Shown here one piece after another: positions 7,456 to 15,135 of a DNA stretch of 64,000 nucleotides. The stretch's first letter is position 1. Every line of letters starts with the position of its first letter. A model generated the notes under the pieces. That model was given only the letters and a program-made list of their open reading frames with translations. It was not told the DNA's origin and ran no database searches. The DNA lies in assembly GCA_964481145.1 (NCBI GenBank), contig CAYZTA010000011.1, positions 48,814 through 112,813 on the forward strand, given 5' to 3'. Made by a program: the position numbers and the translations under genes. Source of the DNA: Sandaracinus sp964481145 (GTDB taxonomy: Bacteria; Myxococcota_A; Polyangia; Polyangiales; Sandaracinaceae).

Positions 7456-7843
7456 GGGGACAGGATCCTGGTAGCTAACAGCGTGAAAATTCTGGGAGTT
7501 TCCGTGATACCCGCGCGAATTGTCGTTTTACAAAGCGCTTTGCAGCTCACGTTCGATTTCGCCTGAAAATGACAAATCGCGCGATTACCCTTAATTCACC
7601 TATAATTCCAAATAGTTAGTTCGGTGGATCCCTGATGATTGATCACATCTCTCGATGCAGAAAACGCACGTTTCTGCGGAGAGAATCTCTCGCCAAGCCG
7701 CAAAGACCGCCAAGGGAGAACGACTCCCTTCTTGGCGGCTTGGCGTCTTTGCGCGCGATTTTTCTTATCGCCCGCTTCGGGCTTTCCGTGCGGCGGGGCC
7801 AACGGCGAAGATGTGTTGGATCTTCAGGGGGGATCCTGTCCCC
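7456..7843. mobile_element. 388-bp segment bounded by 13-bp perfect inverted repeats (MITE/REP-like)
   Basis: GGGGACAGGATCC at 7456-7468 is matched by its exact reverse complement at 7831-7843. The segment contains no transposase gene, so it would be a non-autonomous element. The same terminal sequence bounds a second, 90-bp segment at 29124-29213. GGGGACAG-type ends are reminiscent of REP sequences linked to RAYT (Y1 tyrosine) transposases. The right end lies 15 bp from the stop codon of the regulator gene at 7859. Confidence 0.5.
7691..7754. repeat. Imperfect hairpin of GCCAAG/CTTGGC repeats
   Basis: The left part carries CGCCAAGCCGCAAAGACCGC and CAAGGGAG, and the right part answers with CTCCCTTCTTGGCGGC and TTGGCGTCTTTGCG around a 5-base loop. 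A smaller palindrome, GCAGAAAACG/CGTTTCTGC, lies just before it (about 7654-7675). It belongs to the same repeat style as 7164-7341. Confidence 0.5.
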
Positions 7844-7858
7844 CGATCGGCAGGTGCG

Positions 7859-9583
7859 TCACGCGCCAGAACGGAGATATCGCGTGCGCTTGCCGGCGCC
7901 CTCGCGCTTCACGAGATGTTGCGCCTGCATTTCCCGCAGTCGGCGAAGCACCGTGGCTTGCGACACACGGAGCGCCTCGGCGATGTCTGATGCACTCGCG
8001 GGCCCGCGCGTGAGGATCGATTCGATTCGGCTGGAGAGCTCATCCACCGCGCTCGACTCCGGTGGAGTGGAGCGAGGCACGTGCTCATTCGCCATGACGA
8101 GGACGACATCACCGCGCAACACATAACCTCTCGCCGTCGTTTCGACCCAATCACCATGTGCGCCGAGTGCACGCCTGAGCCTCGCAATGGCCGTGTGCAC
8201 CACGGCATCATGGAGATTGGGCGCATATCGCTGCACCCGCCACACCTCGCGCACCAACTCTTCTTTGGTCCGCTCTGCCGCATGCAGCAAAAGAAGGAGC
8301 TCTCGGGCGTGACCTGGCAATGAGTCGACACGTTGGAGCATCCCCTGATTGTCCACGATGAGCTGATCGCGCACGAAGAAGAGATGCCGACCGGGCTCCG
8401 TTTCAGAAAGGATGGGCAATAGCCCGAGCCACCCGCGCTCCATCGCCCTCTCGATTCGAACGAGTGGCTCGTCTCGACTCGCGAGCAGCGCCCATAACGG
8501 AGACTCGTTTGCATCACTCGAATCGAGCGGCGCTCCTCTCGAGATCGCAACGAGTGCGCGCGAGACGAGGCTGCCCGTCGTGCAGGCGAGATGAGCGACG
8601 CGCGCAGGATCGACCGAACGCGAGCCCAAGACGGCATCTCGCGCCAAGAGCTCCGCGTACAAGATCTGATCTTCCCCCTTCGCGAGCGCACGTGCGGCGT
8701 CTTCGAGGGCCGAACGCACGTCCTCATGCGACCGGTCGAGACGCGAGACAAACGCCTGCGTCATGAAATACCAAGTGCGCGCACGAAAATCGGCCTCGGC
8801 GATCGCATGTTCGGCGGCGCGATCGAGCGCCTCCCGAGCGCGTTCGGCATCACCCGAAAGCGCTCCTCGAAACGCAAGCTCGAGCCATGCAGACCGATGC
8901 GTGTAGAGATTGTCGATCGCGCTCGCCGTGATGCGGGCGAGAGCGCTCTCGAGCTCGTCGTCTTTCCTTCCATGACGATTCTCATAAGCGAGCCGCGCAC
9001 ACTCGATGCTCATTCGATGCCCTGTCGAGCCGATGGCATCTGCGAAGCGCATGGCTTGCTGAAGCGTCCGCAAGCCCGCGTGCACCTCGCCGCGCTGCAC
9101 GAGAATATGCCCCCAGAGATCGAGCGCGAGCAGGCGTCCGTACTGAAATCTCGCGACCACCGCCTCTTTCAGCGCGCGCTTGGACGAAAGGCGCGCCTTC
9201 CCGAGGCGACCGGTGAAGTATCGAAGGAGCGCGATGCCTTGAAAGACGAAGAACCGAGTGCGCGGTTCACGCGCTCGCGCATGGGCTACGTTGTGCCCTG
9301 CCCAGGTCGCTGCGTCCGCATAAAGGCCTGCGTGACAAAACCCGACCACCAAAAAAAATCGAGACTCGACTGCGACGGACGTCGGCACGGCAGGATCGGT
9401 GGCCAGCTCCTTCACCAACGCGAGCGCTTCATCGAGTCGACCGAGCAGCGCGAGCGAACCCACGATGAGCGGAGTGTCCTCGATCGAATGCGTCGCCTCT
9501 GGACCATCCCACAATCGATCGAGCACTCGTTGGTGAAACCCAGCACGAAACACACGTTCGAGCTCACCGTGATCGGAAGACAC
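7859..9583 (-). CDS. Large TPR regulator with two DNA-binding winged helices
   Basis: A 574-residue cytoplasmic protein. Residues 1-390 are Ala/Leu-rich helical hairpins that read as TPR-like repeats. Residues about 400-496 match an OmpR-type winged helix of the SARP/BTAD style (TKEELVREVW, HDAVVHTAIARLRRALG, VETTARGYVLRG). Residues about 515-574 form a second winged helix of MarR/IclR style (ASDIAEALRVSQATVLRRLREM, LVKREGAGKRTRYLR). Two separate DNA-binding modules on one chain are unusual. There is no kinase or receiver domain, so it is a one-component regulator whose signal is unknown. Its targets may be the lipoprotein genes just upstream, or itself. Confidence 0.8.
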   Translation of the reverse strand: MSSDHGELERVFRAGFHQRVLDRLWDGPEATHSIEDTPLIVGSLALLGRLDEALALVKELATDPAVPTSVAVESRFFLVVGFCHAGLYADAATWAGHNVAHARAREPRTRFFVFQGIALLRYFTGRLGKARLSSKRALKEAVVARFQYGRLLALDLWGHILVQRGEVHAGLRTLQQAMRFADAIGSTGHRMSIECARLAYENRHGRKDDELESALARITASAIDNLYTHRSAWLELAFRGALSGDAERAREALDRAAEHAIAEADFRARTWYFMTQAFVSRLDRSHEDVRSALEDAARALAKGEDQILYAELLARDAVLGSRSVDPARVAHLACTTGSLVSRALVAISRGAPLDSSDANESPLWALLASRDEPLVRIERAMERGWLGLLPILSETEPGRHLFFVRDQLIVDNQGMLQRVDSLPGHARELLLLLHAAERTKEELVREVWRVQRYAPNLHDAVVHTAIARLRRALGAHGDWVETTARGYVLRGDVVLVMANEHVPRSTPPESSAVDELSSRIESILTRGPASASDIAEALRVSQATVLRRLREMQAQHLVKREGAGKRTRYLRSGA

Positions 9584-9634
9584 GCGGAGAGAATCACGGA
9601 TGGATCGCCCCCGCGCAACCCTGCTACCGCCTGC

Positions 9635-10231
9635 TCAGTCGTTGTCATCGTCATCGTCATCATCATCACGCCCCGATGGCTCGCTCGCGTCCGCGAGATC
9701 GAACACGATGATTCCAATCGGATCCGCGATGAACCGATCGAGCACGGCCAATCGCGCGGCGCGCGATGCCGAATCTGTGGAGTAGGAGCTCACGAATGAG
9801 CGCGCGCGCTCGGGATTTATCGGAAGCGCCGAGAAATGCTCAATGCACCGGACGATTCCGTCATTCACGGTGCACGTCCCAGTGCCTTGAGGTCCAGCAA
9901 TCGTTGAGTTGCCGTGAGCATCCACCGGCCCGCTGAGCTCCACCGTTTGGTCGAACACTCCACTCAAATCCTCGGGGAAATCGTAGTCGAGCGTCACGGT
10001 GTCGCCCGTCACGACGTAGTGCACATCGGGCACTGTGAAGAAGACATGAGGAGCCAACGCAGGATCGTCGACTGGGACTTCGTAATATGGAATCGGCGGC
10101 GTCAGCACGGACACGCTCGCATCGACGCCATTCGGAGCGGCGTCGTTCGATGGCGAGGAAGAGGAGTCACACCCTGTCACGAGCAGAGCCAAAGCGCCCA
10201 ACGTCAACTTCCAATCTTCAAGCTTCATCAT
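9635..10231 (-). CDS. Lipoprotein with an aspartate-tract C-terminus
   Basis: The signal peptide ends LLVTGC, giving a lipid-anchored protein of about 180 residues. The body contains a predicted beta-rich region (VHYVVTGDTVTLDYDFPEDL, GTGTCTVNDGIVRC) with two Cys that could pair. The last residues are an almost pure Asp run encoded by a GAC/GAT microsatellite at about 9640-9665, which is prone to slippage. The start has two ATGs (10231, 10228) directly behind GAGGAGGG, and the second is better spaced. It is the downstream gene of a two-lipoprotein unit with 20 bp between the genes. Function unknown. Confidence 0.72.
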   Translation of the reverse strand: MMKLEDWKLTLGALALLVTGCDSSSSPSNDAAPNGVDASVSVLTPPIPYYEVPVDDPALAPHVFFTVPDVHYVVTGDTVTLDYDFPEDLSGVFDQTVELSGPVDAHGNSTIAGPQGTGTCTVNDGIVRCIEHFSALPINPERARSFVSSYSTDSASRAARLAVLDRFIADPIGIIVFDLADASEPSGRDDDDDDDDND

Positions 10232-10251
10232 CCCTCCTCGCCATCGCGAGC

Positions 10252-10581
10252 TCAGATGCCATCATCGCGTCGATCGCCGCCGTGAGGCTTACACCATGAC
10301 TCACCGTGCTCGTCCTCGCATTCGAACCCTGGTGCGCAGTCTGCGTCAGTCCTGCATGACGAGCCGCTCGGAGCTCCACCATCGCGCTCAGGCCCATCCT
10401 CCGTGCCGTGAGGACGACAATAGGAACCCCCATGTTCGAACTCGCACTCCTCACTCGGAGGGCAATCCGCATGCGTGTCGCAAGAGAGCGCAACTCGTGC
10501 CGCACTGCGCTCGCTCGATTCACAACCAAAGCTCGCAACACAAAGCGCGACAACCACGAACAATCGACGAATCAGTGACAT
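10252..10581 (-). CDS. Small Cys-rich lipoprotein with a duplicated motif
   Basis: Starting at the ATG at 10581, the protein is 109 residues with a signal ending ASFGC. Two copies of a Cys-rich unit follow: SCDTHADCPPSEECEFEHGG then SCRTDADCAPGFECEDEHGE, each ending YCRPHG or WCKPHG. Each unit has four Cys spaced like the small disulfide-rich repeats common in secreted myxobacterial proteins. It is probably cotranscribed with the next lipoprotein gene. The in-frame ATG at 10614 would add an 11-residue leader and is less likely. No biochemical function can be assigned. Confidence 0.75.
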   Translation of the reverse strand: MSLIRRLFVVVALCVASFGCESSERSAARVALSCDTHADCPPSEECEFEHGGSYCRPHGTEDGPERDGGAPSGSSCRTDADCAPGFECEDEHGESWCKPHGGDRRDDGI

Positions 10582-10777
10582 GAGACTCTCCTTCGAAGCA
10601 CCCTTTTCGGACAAACGGAAGATGAACGTGGTTGCGCGTCAGGCCACCAACCCGAGCTGACCCCTGCTGACGTGATTGCCTCTCCAAACACCTCATCCCA
10701 TGAAAAACACCACGGAAATACACGATTTTCGAAGAGGGTGGACGAGTCGCCCGACCTGAGGTACGACTCCGTTTCCC

Positions 10778-11230
10778 GTGCAATCCAATTGCAATCACGA
10801 CTCGGTCGCAGGCGCAGGCGCGAACGTCGAGACCCCAGCTCGTCGCGTTTGGCTTGATCGCATCGGTGTCGGGGTCTCCATGACATGTGCCGTTCATTGC
10901 GTGGCGGCTGCCCTGCTTGCCGCAGCGCCTGCCTTCGCTGCGGGGACCGCGCCTGCGCTCGGTGAAGGGCTCGAGTGGCTCGAGAGCGGCTTGCTCTGGA
11001 TTGCCCTCGGCGTGGGGGCCTCCGCGTTGGTTCCCGCCTATCTGCGCGAACATCGTCGGCTCTTGCCGCTGATCATGTTTGGTGTTGGGCTCGGTCTCAT
11101 CGCCTTGGTTCGAGGGTTCGAAAGCGATCTCCTCGAGATCGCAGGCACGGTGAGTGGCGTGACGTTGATCGCAGGCGCTCATCTCGTGAATCTGCGTTCC
11201 CGTGGACATTTGCACGTCCACGCACATTGA
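10778..11230 (+). CDS. MerC-domain membrane protein
   Basis: About 150 residues, with the MerC hallmark at the first membrane span: a helix containing MTCAVHCVAAALLAA (Cys pair spaced Cx3C). Three further hydrophobic segments follow, and the C-terminus is His-rich (RSRGHLHVHAH). MerC proteins are four-helix inner-membrane mercury transporters, but chromosomal stand-alone members occur widely without a mer operon and their substrate is often unknown. No mer gene is nearby. The start is GTG at 10778 because no upstream ATG fits. The 163 bp up to the divergent lipoprotein gene should hold its promoter. Confidence 0.78.
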   Translation: MQSNCNHDSVAGAGANVETPARRVWLDRIGVGVSMTCAVHCVAAALLAAAPAFAAGTAPALGEGLEWLESGLLWIALGVGASALVPAYLREHRRLLPLIMFGVGLGLIALVRGFESDLLEIAGTVSGVTLIAGAHLVNLRSRGHLHVHAH

Positions 11231-11258
11231 TCCGAAATGCGCGGTAGAATGCCGCTCC

Positions 11259-11663
11259 ATGCCCCAGCCGCTTTCGATTCATCACGTGGCCATCAAGGTG
11301 AGCGATCTTGGCCGTGCGGAAGCGTTCTGGTCGGGTGTGCTCGGACTCGACGTCGTGCGGCGCCAGAGCGACGCGCTCGGAGAGCGCTCTCTTTGGTTTG
11401 GGCTCGGCCAAGACGTGTTTCTTGCCGTCGAACGCGCCGAGACGGCGAAGCCAAAACGAACGGAAGAAGCGCCAGGGTTTCATTGTGTCGCGCTTACGAT
11501 TTCTCCAAGCGAGCGGGACACATGGCGCACGCGCCTGCACTCAGCCGGATTTCCCGTCCTCCGCGAGACTGACTACACCCTCTATACCCACGAACCGGAT
11601 GGAGCGCTGGTCGCCTTGAGCCACTACCCGGTTCCGGCCCACATCGAAACCGAATCACGATGA
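11259..11663 (+). CDS. VOC-superfamily (glyoxalase/bleomycin resistance-type) protein
   Basis: A 134-residue single VOC module with two beta-alpha-beta-beta-beta repeats. The opening IHHVAIKVSDLGRAEAFWSGVLGLDVV carries the first metal-ligand His. The second half has FHCVALTISPSE and a closing YTHEPDGALVALSHYP with an acidic residue at the usual ligand site. The start at 11259 is chosen because the conserved domain begins five residues later. The stop codon overlaps the ATG of the SGNH hydrolase gene by 4 bp. Substrate is unknown. Family members include lactoylglutathione lyases, dioxygenases and resistance proteins. Confidence 0.82.
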   Translation: MPQPLSIHHVAIKVSDLGRAEAFWSGVLGLDVVRRQSDALGERSLWFGLGQDVFLAVERAETAKPKRTEEAPGFHCVALTISPSERDTWRTRLHSAGFPVLRETDYTLYTHEPDGALVALSHYPVPAHIETESR

Positions 11664-12367
11664 CGACGCGACGCCCGAACACATCCTGGCTTGCTCTTGG
11701 CGCGGTGTGCGCGCTTTGCATCGCGATTCCGGCGTTTGCACAGAGTCGCAGCCGACCAGCCCCCGATGTGCTCGTGCTCGGTTCTTCCTCGGTCTTTGGC
11801 CCTCTTGGAGTGGCCATCGAAGAAAGCCTCGAAGGCGAAGGCCTAAGGGTTCGACGCCAAGGTCAGCGCTCCACCGGATTCGCCCGTCCCGATTTCTTCG
11901 ATTGGCAGCAGGAAATCAGCACGCTTACGAACCTCGAATCGTTGCGTGGCGTCGTTGTCGTCATGGGCGGCAACGACACCCATGCGCTCCGACTCACCCG
12001 GGATGAATCGCCCGATCGCGGCCCAGCCTCCTGGGTTCAATGGCGTGATGAAGCGCGTTGGCGGACGATCTACAGCGCACGGGTGCATACCTTCGTCGAC
12101 ACACTTTGTACGGCAGGTTCGCGCCGTGTGGTGGTCATCATCCCCTCGGATGGCGAACGCCCCGGTTGGGCCGACCGCATTCGCCGTGTGCAAGAAGCAC
12201 AGATCGAAGGCGTCCGCGGCACTCGATGCGGCGTGGTGCTCGATCCAAGAACGGACCGCCCAGTACGCCCCGGCGACACCCTCGACGGAGTCCACCTCTC
12301 CACGCGTGGAGCGCGTGAAGCGCTCAGCCGCATCGGTTCCGCGCTCATCGCGGCGATGGGCGGCTGA
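11660..12367 (+). CDS. Secreted SGNH/GDSL-type hydrolase
   Basis: Signal peptide of about 28 residues ending AFAQS. The mature 207-residue domain has VLGSSSVFG, the block I strand with the nucleophile Ser (near residue 42), VVVMGGNDTH as block III with the oxyanion Asn, and DGVHLSTRGA near the C-terminus with the Asp-His pair of block V. This is the layout of the DUF459-like periplasmic SGNH proteins. It is probably an esterase or acetyl-ester hydrolase acting on envelope glycans, an inference from the family. It is coupled by a 4-bp overlap to the VOC gene and converges on citrate synthase, with a 13-bp tandem repeat (12374-12399) between them. Confidence 0.8.
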   Translation: MTTRRPNTSWLALGAVCALCIAIPAFAQSRSRPAPDVLVLGSSSVFGPLGVAIEESLEGEGLRVRRQGQRSTGFARPDFFDWQQEISTLTNLESLRGVVVVMGGNDTHALRLTRDESPDRGPASWVQWRDEARWRTIYSARVHTFVDTLCTAGSRRVVVIIPSDGERPGWADRIRRVQEAQIEGVRGTRCGVVLDPRTDRPVRPGDTLDGVHLSTRGAREALSRIGSALIAAMGG

Positions 12368-12373
12368 TCGTAT

Positions 12374-12399
12374 CGACGACCAACGCCGACGACCAACGC
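12374..12399. repeat. 13-bp unit repeated twice in tandem
   Basis: CGACGACCAACGC occurs twice back to back between the convergent SGNH hydrolase and citrate synthase genes. It has no obvious function. Confidence 0.6.
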
Positions 12400-12428
12400 C
12401 GCTGGGCGGGATGCATCGTTGTGACCGG

Positions 12429-13715
12429 TCAGCGCTTGTCGATGGGGGTGAAATCGCGCTGATCCGGTCCGAGATAAACCTGACGCGGACGCGCGATCTT
12501 CTGCTCTGGATCGAGCAGCATCTCCTCCCACTGCGCAAGCCAGCCTGGCGTGCGTCCGATCGCGAAAAGCACCGGATACATGTCCATCGGCAACCCCATC
12601 GCTTGATAGATGAGGCCCGAATAAAAGTCGACGTTCGGGTAGAGCTTACGCTTGACGAAATACTCGTCCTCGAGCGCGATGCGCTCGAGTTCGACCGCGA
12701 TGTCGATCAGCGGATTCTTGCCGATCGCGTCGAAGACTTCATCCGCCAAACGCTTGATCACTTTCGCGCGCGGATCGTAGTTCTTGTAGACACGGTGGCC
12801 GAAGCCCATCAGCTTGCCTTCGCCTGCCTTCACCTTGGCGATGAACTCAGGGATGTTCGCCTTGCTGCCGATCTTCTGCAGCATGTGAATGACTTCCTCA
12901 TTCGCACCGCCATGGAGCGGTCCGTAGAGGGCAGCGCACGCCGCAGCGAGCGCCGAGTAAGGATCGACACGCGAGGAGCCTACGCCACGCATTGCGTTCG
13001 CCGAGCAGTTCTGCTCATGGTCCGCATGCAACGTGAAGAGCACGTCGAGCGCGTTTTCGACCGCCGGATTCGGCTTGTAACGGGTCTCGGTCATCTTGAA
13101 CATCATGTTCAAGAAGTTGCCGGCATAGCTGAGGTCGTTGTCTGGATAGACGACCGGGAGCCCACGGCGGTGACGATACGCATACGCCGCAAGTGTCGGG
13201 ATCTTCGCGACCATCCGGATCATCTGGATCCGACGGTTCTCCGCATCTCCCACATTCTTGGCTTCCGGATAGAACGTGCTGAGGGCGCTGACCGTGCTGA
13301 TCAGCATGCCCATTGGATGGGCGTCGTAGCGAAATCCATCCAAGAATTCGCGGATGTTTTCGTGCACCATCGTGTGCATCACGATCTCGTGCGAGAAACC
13401 ATCGAGCGTTTTCTTGTTCGGGAGCTCGTTGTTCATCAGCAAATAAACGACCTCGAGGAACGAGGCCCGTTCTGCGAGCTGCTCGATGGGATAACCGCGA
13501 TAGCGCAGGATTCCCTGATCGCCGTCGATGAACGTGATGCTCGATGATGTGCTGCACGTATTCGTGAAAGCGGGGTCGTACGACATGATGCCGAAATCGT
13601 CGGCACCCGTTTTGATCTGCCGGAGGTCAATCGCTCGAACCGTCCCGTTCTGGATCGGAATTTCGTAGGATTTCCCAGTGCGGTTATCGGTGACGGTCAG
13701 CGTATCCTTCGCCAT
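12429..13715 (-). CDS. gltA: Citrate synthase (type I, hexameric-type)
   Basis: Condenses oxaloacetate and acetyl-CoA at the entry of the TCA cycle. The 428 residues carry the catalytic residues in GPLHGGANEE, MGFGHRVYKNYDPR and VDFYSGLIYQ (two His and one Asp). The N-terminal beta-rich extension and its length match Gram-negative GltA rather than the shorter methylcitrate synthase type. The start ATG at 13715 follows GAGGAG, and the longer frame to 13763 lacks support. It is a stand-alone gene with about 130 bp before the next leftward gene. Confidence 0.95.
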   Translation of the reverse strand: MAKDTLTVTDNRTGKSYEIPIQNGTVRAIDLRQIKTGADDFGIMSYDPAFTNTCSTSSSITFIDGDQGILRYRGYPIEQLAERASFLEVVYLLMNNELPNKKTLDGFSHEIVMHTMVHENIREFLDGFRYDAHPMGMLISTVSALSTFYPEAKNVGDAENRRIQMIRMVAKIPTLAAYAYRHRRGLPVVYPDNDLSYAGNFLNMMFKMTETRYKPNPAVENALDVLFTLHADHEQNCSANAMRGVGSSRVDPYSALAAACAALYGPLHGGANEEVIHMLQKIGSKANIPEFIAKVKAGEGKLMGFGHRVYKNYDPRAKVIKRLADEVFDAIGKNPLIDIAVELERIALEDEYFVKRKLYPNVDFYSGLIYQAMGLPMDMYPVLFAIGRTPGWLAQWEEMLLDPEQKIARPRQVYLGPDQRDFTPIDKR

Positions 13716-13850
13716 TTCCTGCTCCTCGAACCCGGTAGCGCCCCCTCCGCTGACAACGCCCACGGGCGCGCCGATTCTGGAGATTCGTAGCGCTCATGTC
13801 CAGAGAGAACCGTCCCAAGAAGCACCACTTTCCTTGAAAGGCCCATGAAA

Positions 13851-14417
13851 TCAACACTCAACGCTGAGGAGCTGGGCTCCGACACGATCGAGCACCCGAC
13901 CCATGCTCCATCCTGGAGAAGCACCGATACGTGCCCCACCTAGCGCACACTCGAGATCGAGTGTGAAGGACGGCGTTTTCATCTTACGTCCGCAGATTTC
14001 GCGAAGATCGGTCGGCCAAAGCCGATCTGCTTCAGTCGCAGCCACGAGCGCGCTCCATTCCATCGCATCGAAGACGAGTGCCCCCGCTTCACGCTCCATG
14101 GATGCCAACTCCACCGAAGTCGCGATCGTGACCACGCGATCGAATCCAGGAATCTGAAGGCGGAGCGTGGTGGGACGTGGCAGCGCCGCGAGCAACTGCG
14201 CAGGAAACGCCCGGACCTCGTCCTCGAACGTCCGGTTTTCCCCGAGCGACCGCCGTGTCACTCGGAGCATCCGCGGCGCTCTGGGCTCCGTGCGCGCAAG
14301 CGCAACCGGCTTGAGCGTGGATTGTCGACGGTTTTTCTTGGCTTTTGGAGCATCGCGCCGCGGGGGCGACTCCAACTCCAACTCGTTCACCTCGATCTTG
14401 CGCGCACTGCTGGCCAT
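13851..14417 (-). CDS. Hypothetical protein with basic N-terminus
   Basis: Not recognised. 188 residues: the first 60 are charged and likely disordered (PPRRDAPKAKKNRRQ). A compact domain follows with two predicted strands, TTLRLQIPGFDRVVTIATS and ALVFDAMEWSALVAA. The end WSMGRVLDRVGAQLLSVEC is helical. There is no signal peptide or membrane span, so it is probably cytoplasmic. Codon use is like its neighbours. It precedes citrate synthase on the same strand with a 135-bp gap, so cotranscription is uncertain. Confidence 0.6.
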   Translation of the reverse strand: MASSARKIEVNELELESPPRRDAPKAKKNRRQSTLKPVALARTEPRAPRMLRVTRRSLGENRTFEDEVRAFPAQLLAALPRPTTLRLQIPGFDRVVTIATSVELASMEREAGALVFDAMEWSALVAATEADRLWPTDLREICGRKMKTPSFTLDLECALGGARIGASPGWSMGRVLDRVGAQLLSVEC

Positions 14418-14583
14418 CCCGACCTGCCTTTCCTGCGCAACCCTGAGTGGATACGTCCCGAATGAGATGACTCACCCTGGAAGTACGTTCAGTGTCACGT
14501 ATGTTCTATTTTCGGGAAGACCGCAAGCCGATTTTCCCGGTTTGGCAGGTAGTCGCGCGGCGCAGCACTGAACTGACAGTCAG
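14418..14583. other. Short intergenic region, no gene seen
   Basis: 166 bp between two leftward genes, with no tRNA-like cloverleaf and no repeat. It probably contains the promoter of the gene at 13851-14417. Confidence 0.4.
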
Positions 14584-15135
14584 TCAGGATCGCCATTTCC
14601 CTCGCGACTGAAACCACTCGATCAGCCTCGCTTCGTCTTTCACCACGCGGAGCGGAATCGTTCCGCGCACCGAGCGGCGAATCTCGAACCAGACGTAGTC
14701 TTTTCCGCGCCCCGCGGCGGTGATCGCATCCCAGGGAAAACGCGTTTCTTTGTTTCCATCCGACACCCGGATGCCCGCGTCCTCGATCGCGACGCGCATC
14801 TGCGCACTCGTCGCACCCGATGCGCGCCTGCGTCGCACGAGGGCTCGCACCAAGACGAAAGGCCGTAACACGTGCCAAATGCCAAGCACGATGGCTGCGA
14901 CTCCCACGCCACGTCCCATCCCCGCAGGACCGCGCGTCATCTCGAGTCCGATGAAAACGAACAAAGGACCCGCGAGAACTCGCAAAAGCCCGAGGCCCGG
15001 ACGACGAAAATACTCCGTCAACCAGGCCCGCGAGAACTCGCTGTCATTGAGCTGAAAATCGAAGGTCACGACAGAACCATGGTCACCGTGTGCGACGGCG
15101 CTCACGACGTACGCGATCGAGGGCGCGTTGTTCAT
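14584..15135 (-). CDS. Membrane protein with a YcxB-like domain
   Basis: About 183 residues. Two hydrophobic helices (VLAGPLFVFIGLEM and GVAAIVLGIWHVL) are followed by a cytoplasmic domain with VAIEDAGIRVSDGNKETRFPWDAI and DYVWFEIRR, the PH-like pattern of YcxB-family proteins. The first 22 residues overlap the end of the subtilase gene by 53 bp. A GTG at 15069, 14 bp after the subtilase stop, would begin exactly at the conserved strand VTFDFQL and may be the true start. It is probably the distal gene of the subtilase unit. Function unknown. Confidence 0.7.
   Translation of the reverse strand: MNNAPSIAYVVSAVAHGDHGSVVTFDFQLNDSEFSRAWLTEYFRRPGLGLLRVLAGPLFVFIGLEMTRGPAGMGRGVGVAAIVLGIWHVLRPFVLVRALVRRRRASGATSAQMRVAIEDAGIRVSDGNKETRFPWDAITAAGRGKDYVWFEIRRSVRGTIPLRVVKDEARLIEWFQSRGKWRS

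Larger units (their letters stand above)
7114..7858. other. 745-bp non-coding, palindrome-rich intergenic region
   Basis: No convincing gene. The stretch holds two separate imperfect long palindromes (7164-7341 and 7691-7754) and the inverted-repeat-bounded segment 7456-7843, which contains the second palindrome. Frames crossing it owe their openness to the repeats. Confidence 0.6.

Noticed and set aside
7162..7566. 134-codon frame in the palindromic region
   Set aside because: It crosses two repeat elements, lacks a ribosome site, and the frame is open only because the repeats are GC-rich.
8591..9799. A 402-codon open frame on the plus strand
   Set aside because: Antisense of the TPR regulator. 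Arg-rich composition and no recognisable domain.
11946..13547. A 533-codon open frame on the plus strand
   Set aside because: Antisense shadow of citrate synthase and of the SGNH hydrolase frame. Rich in Arg/His with no domain.
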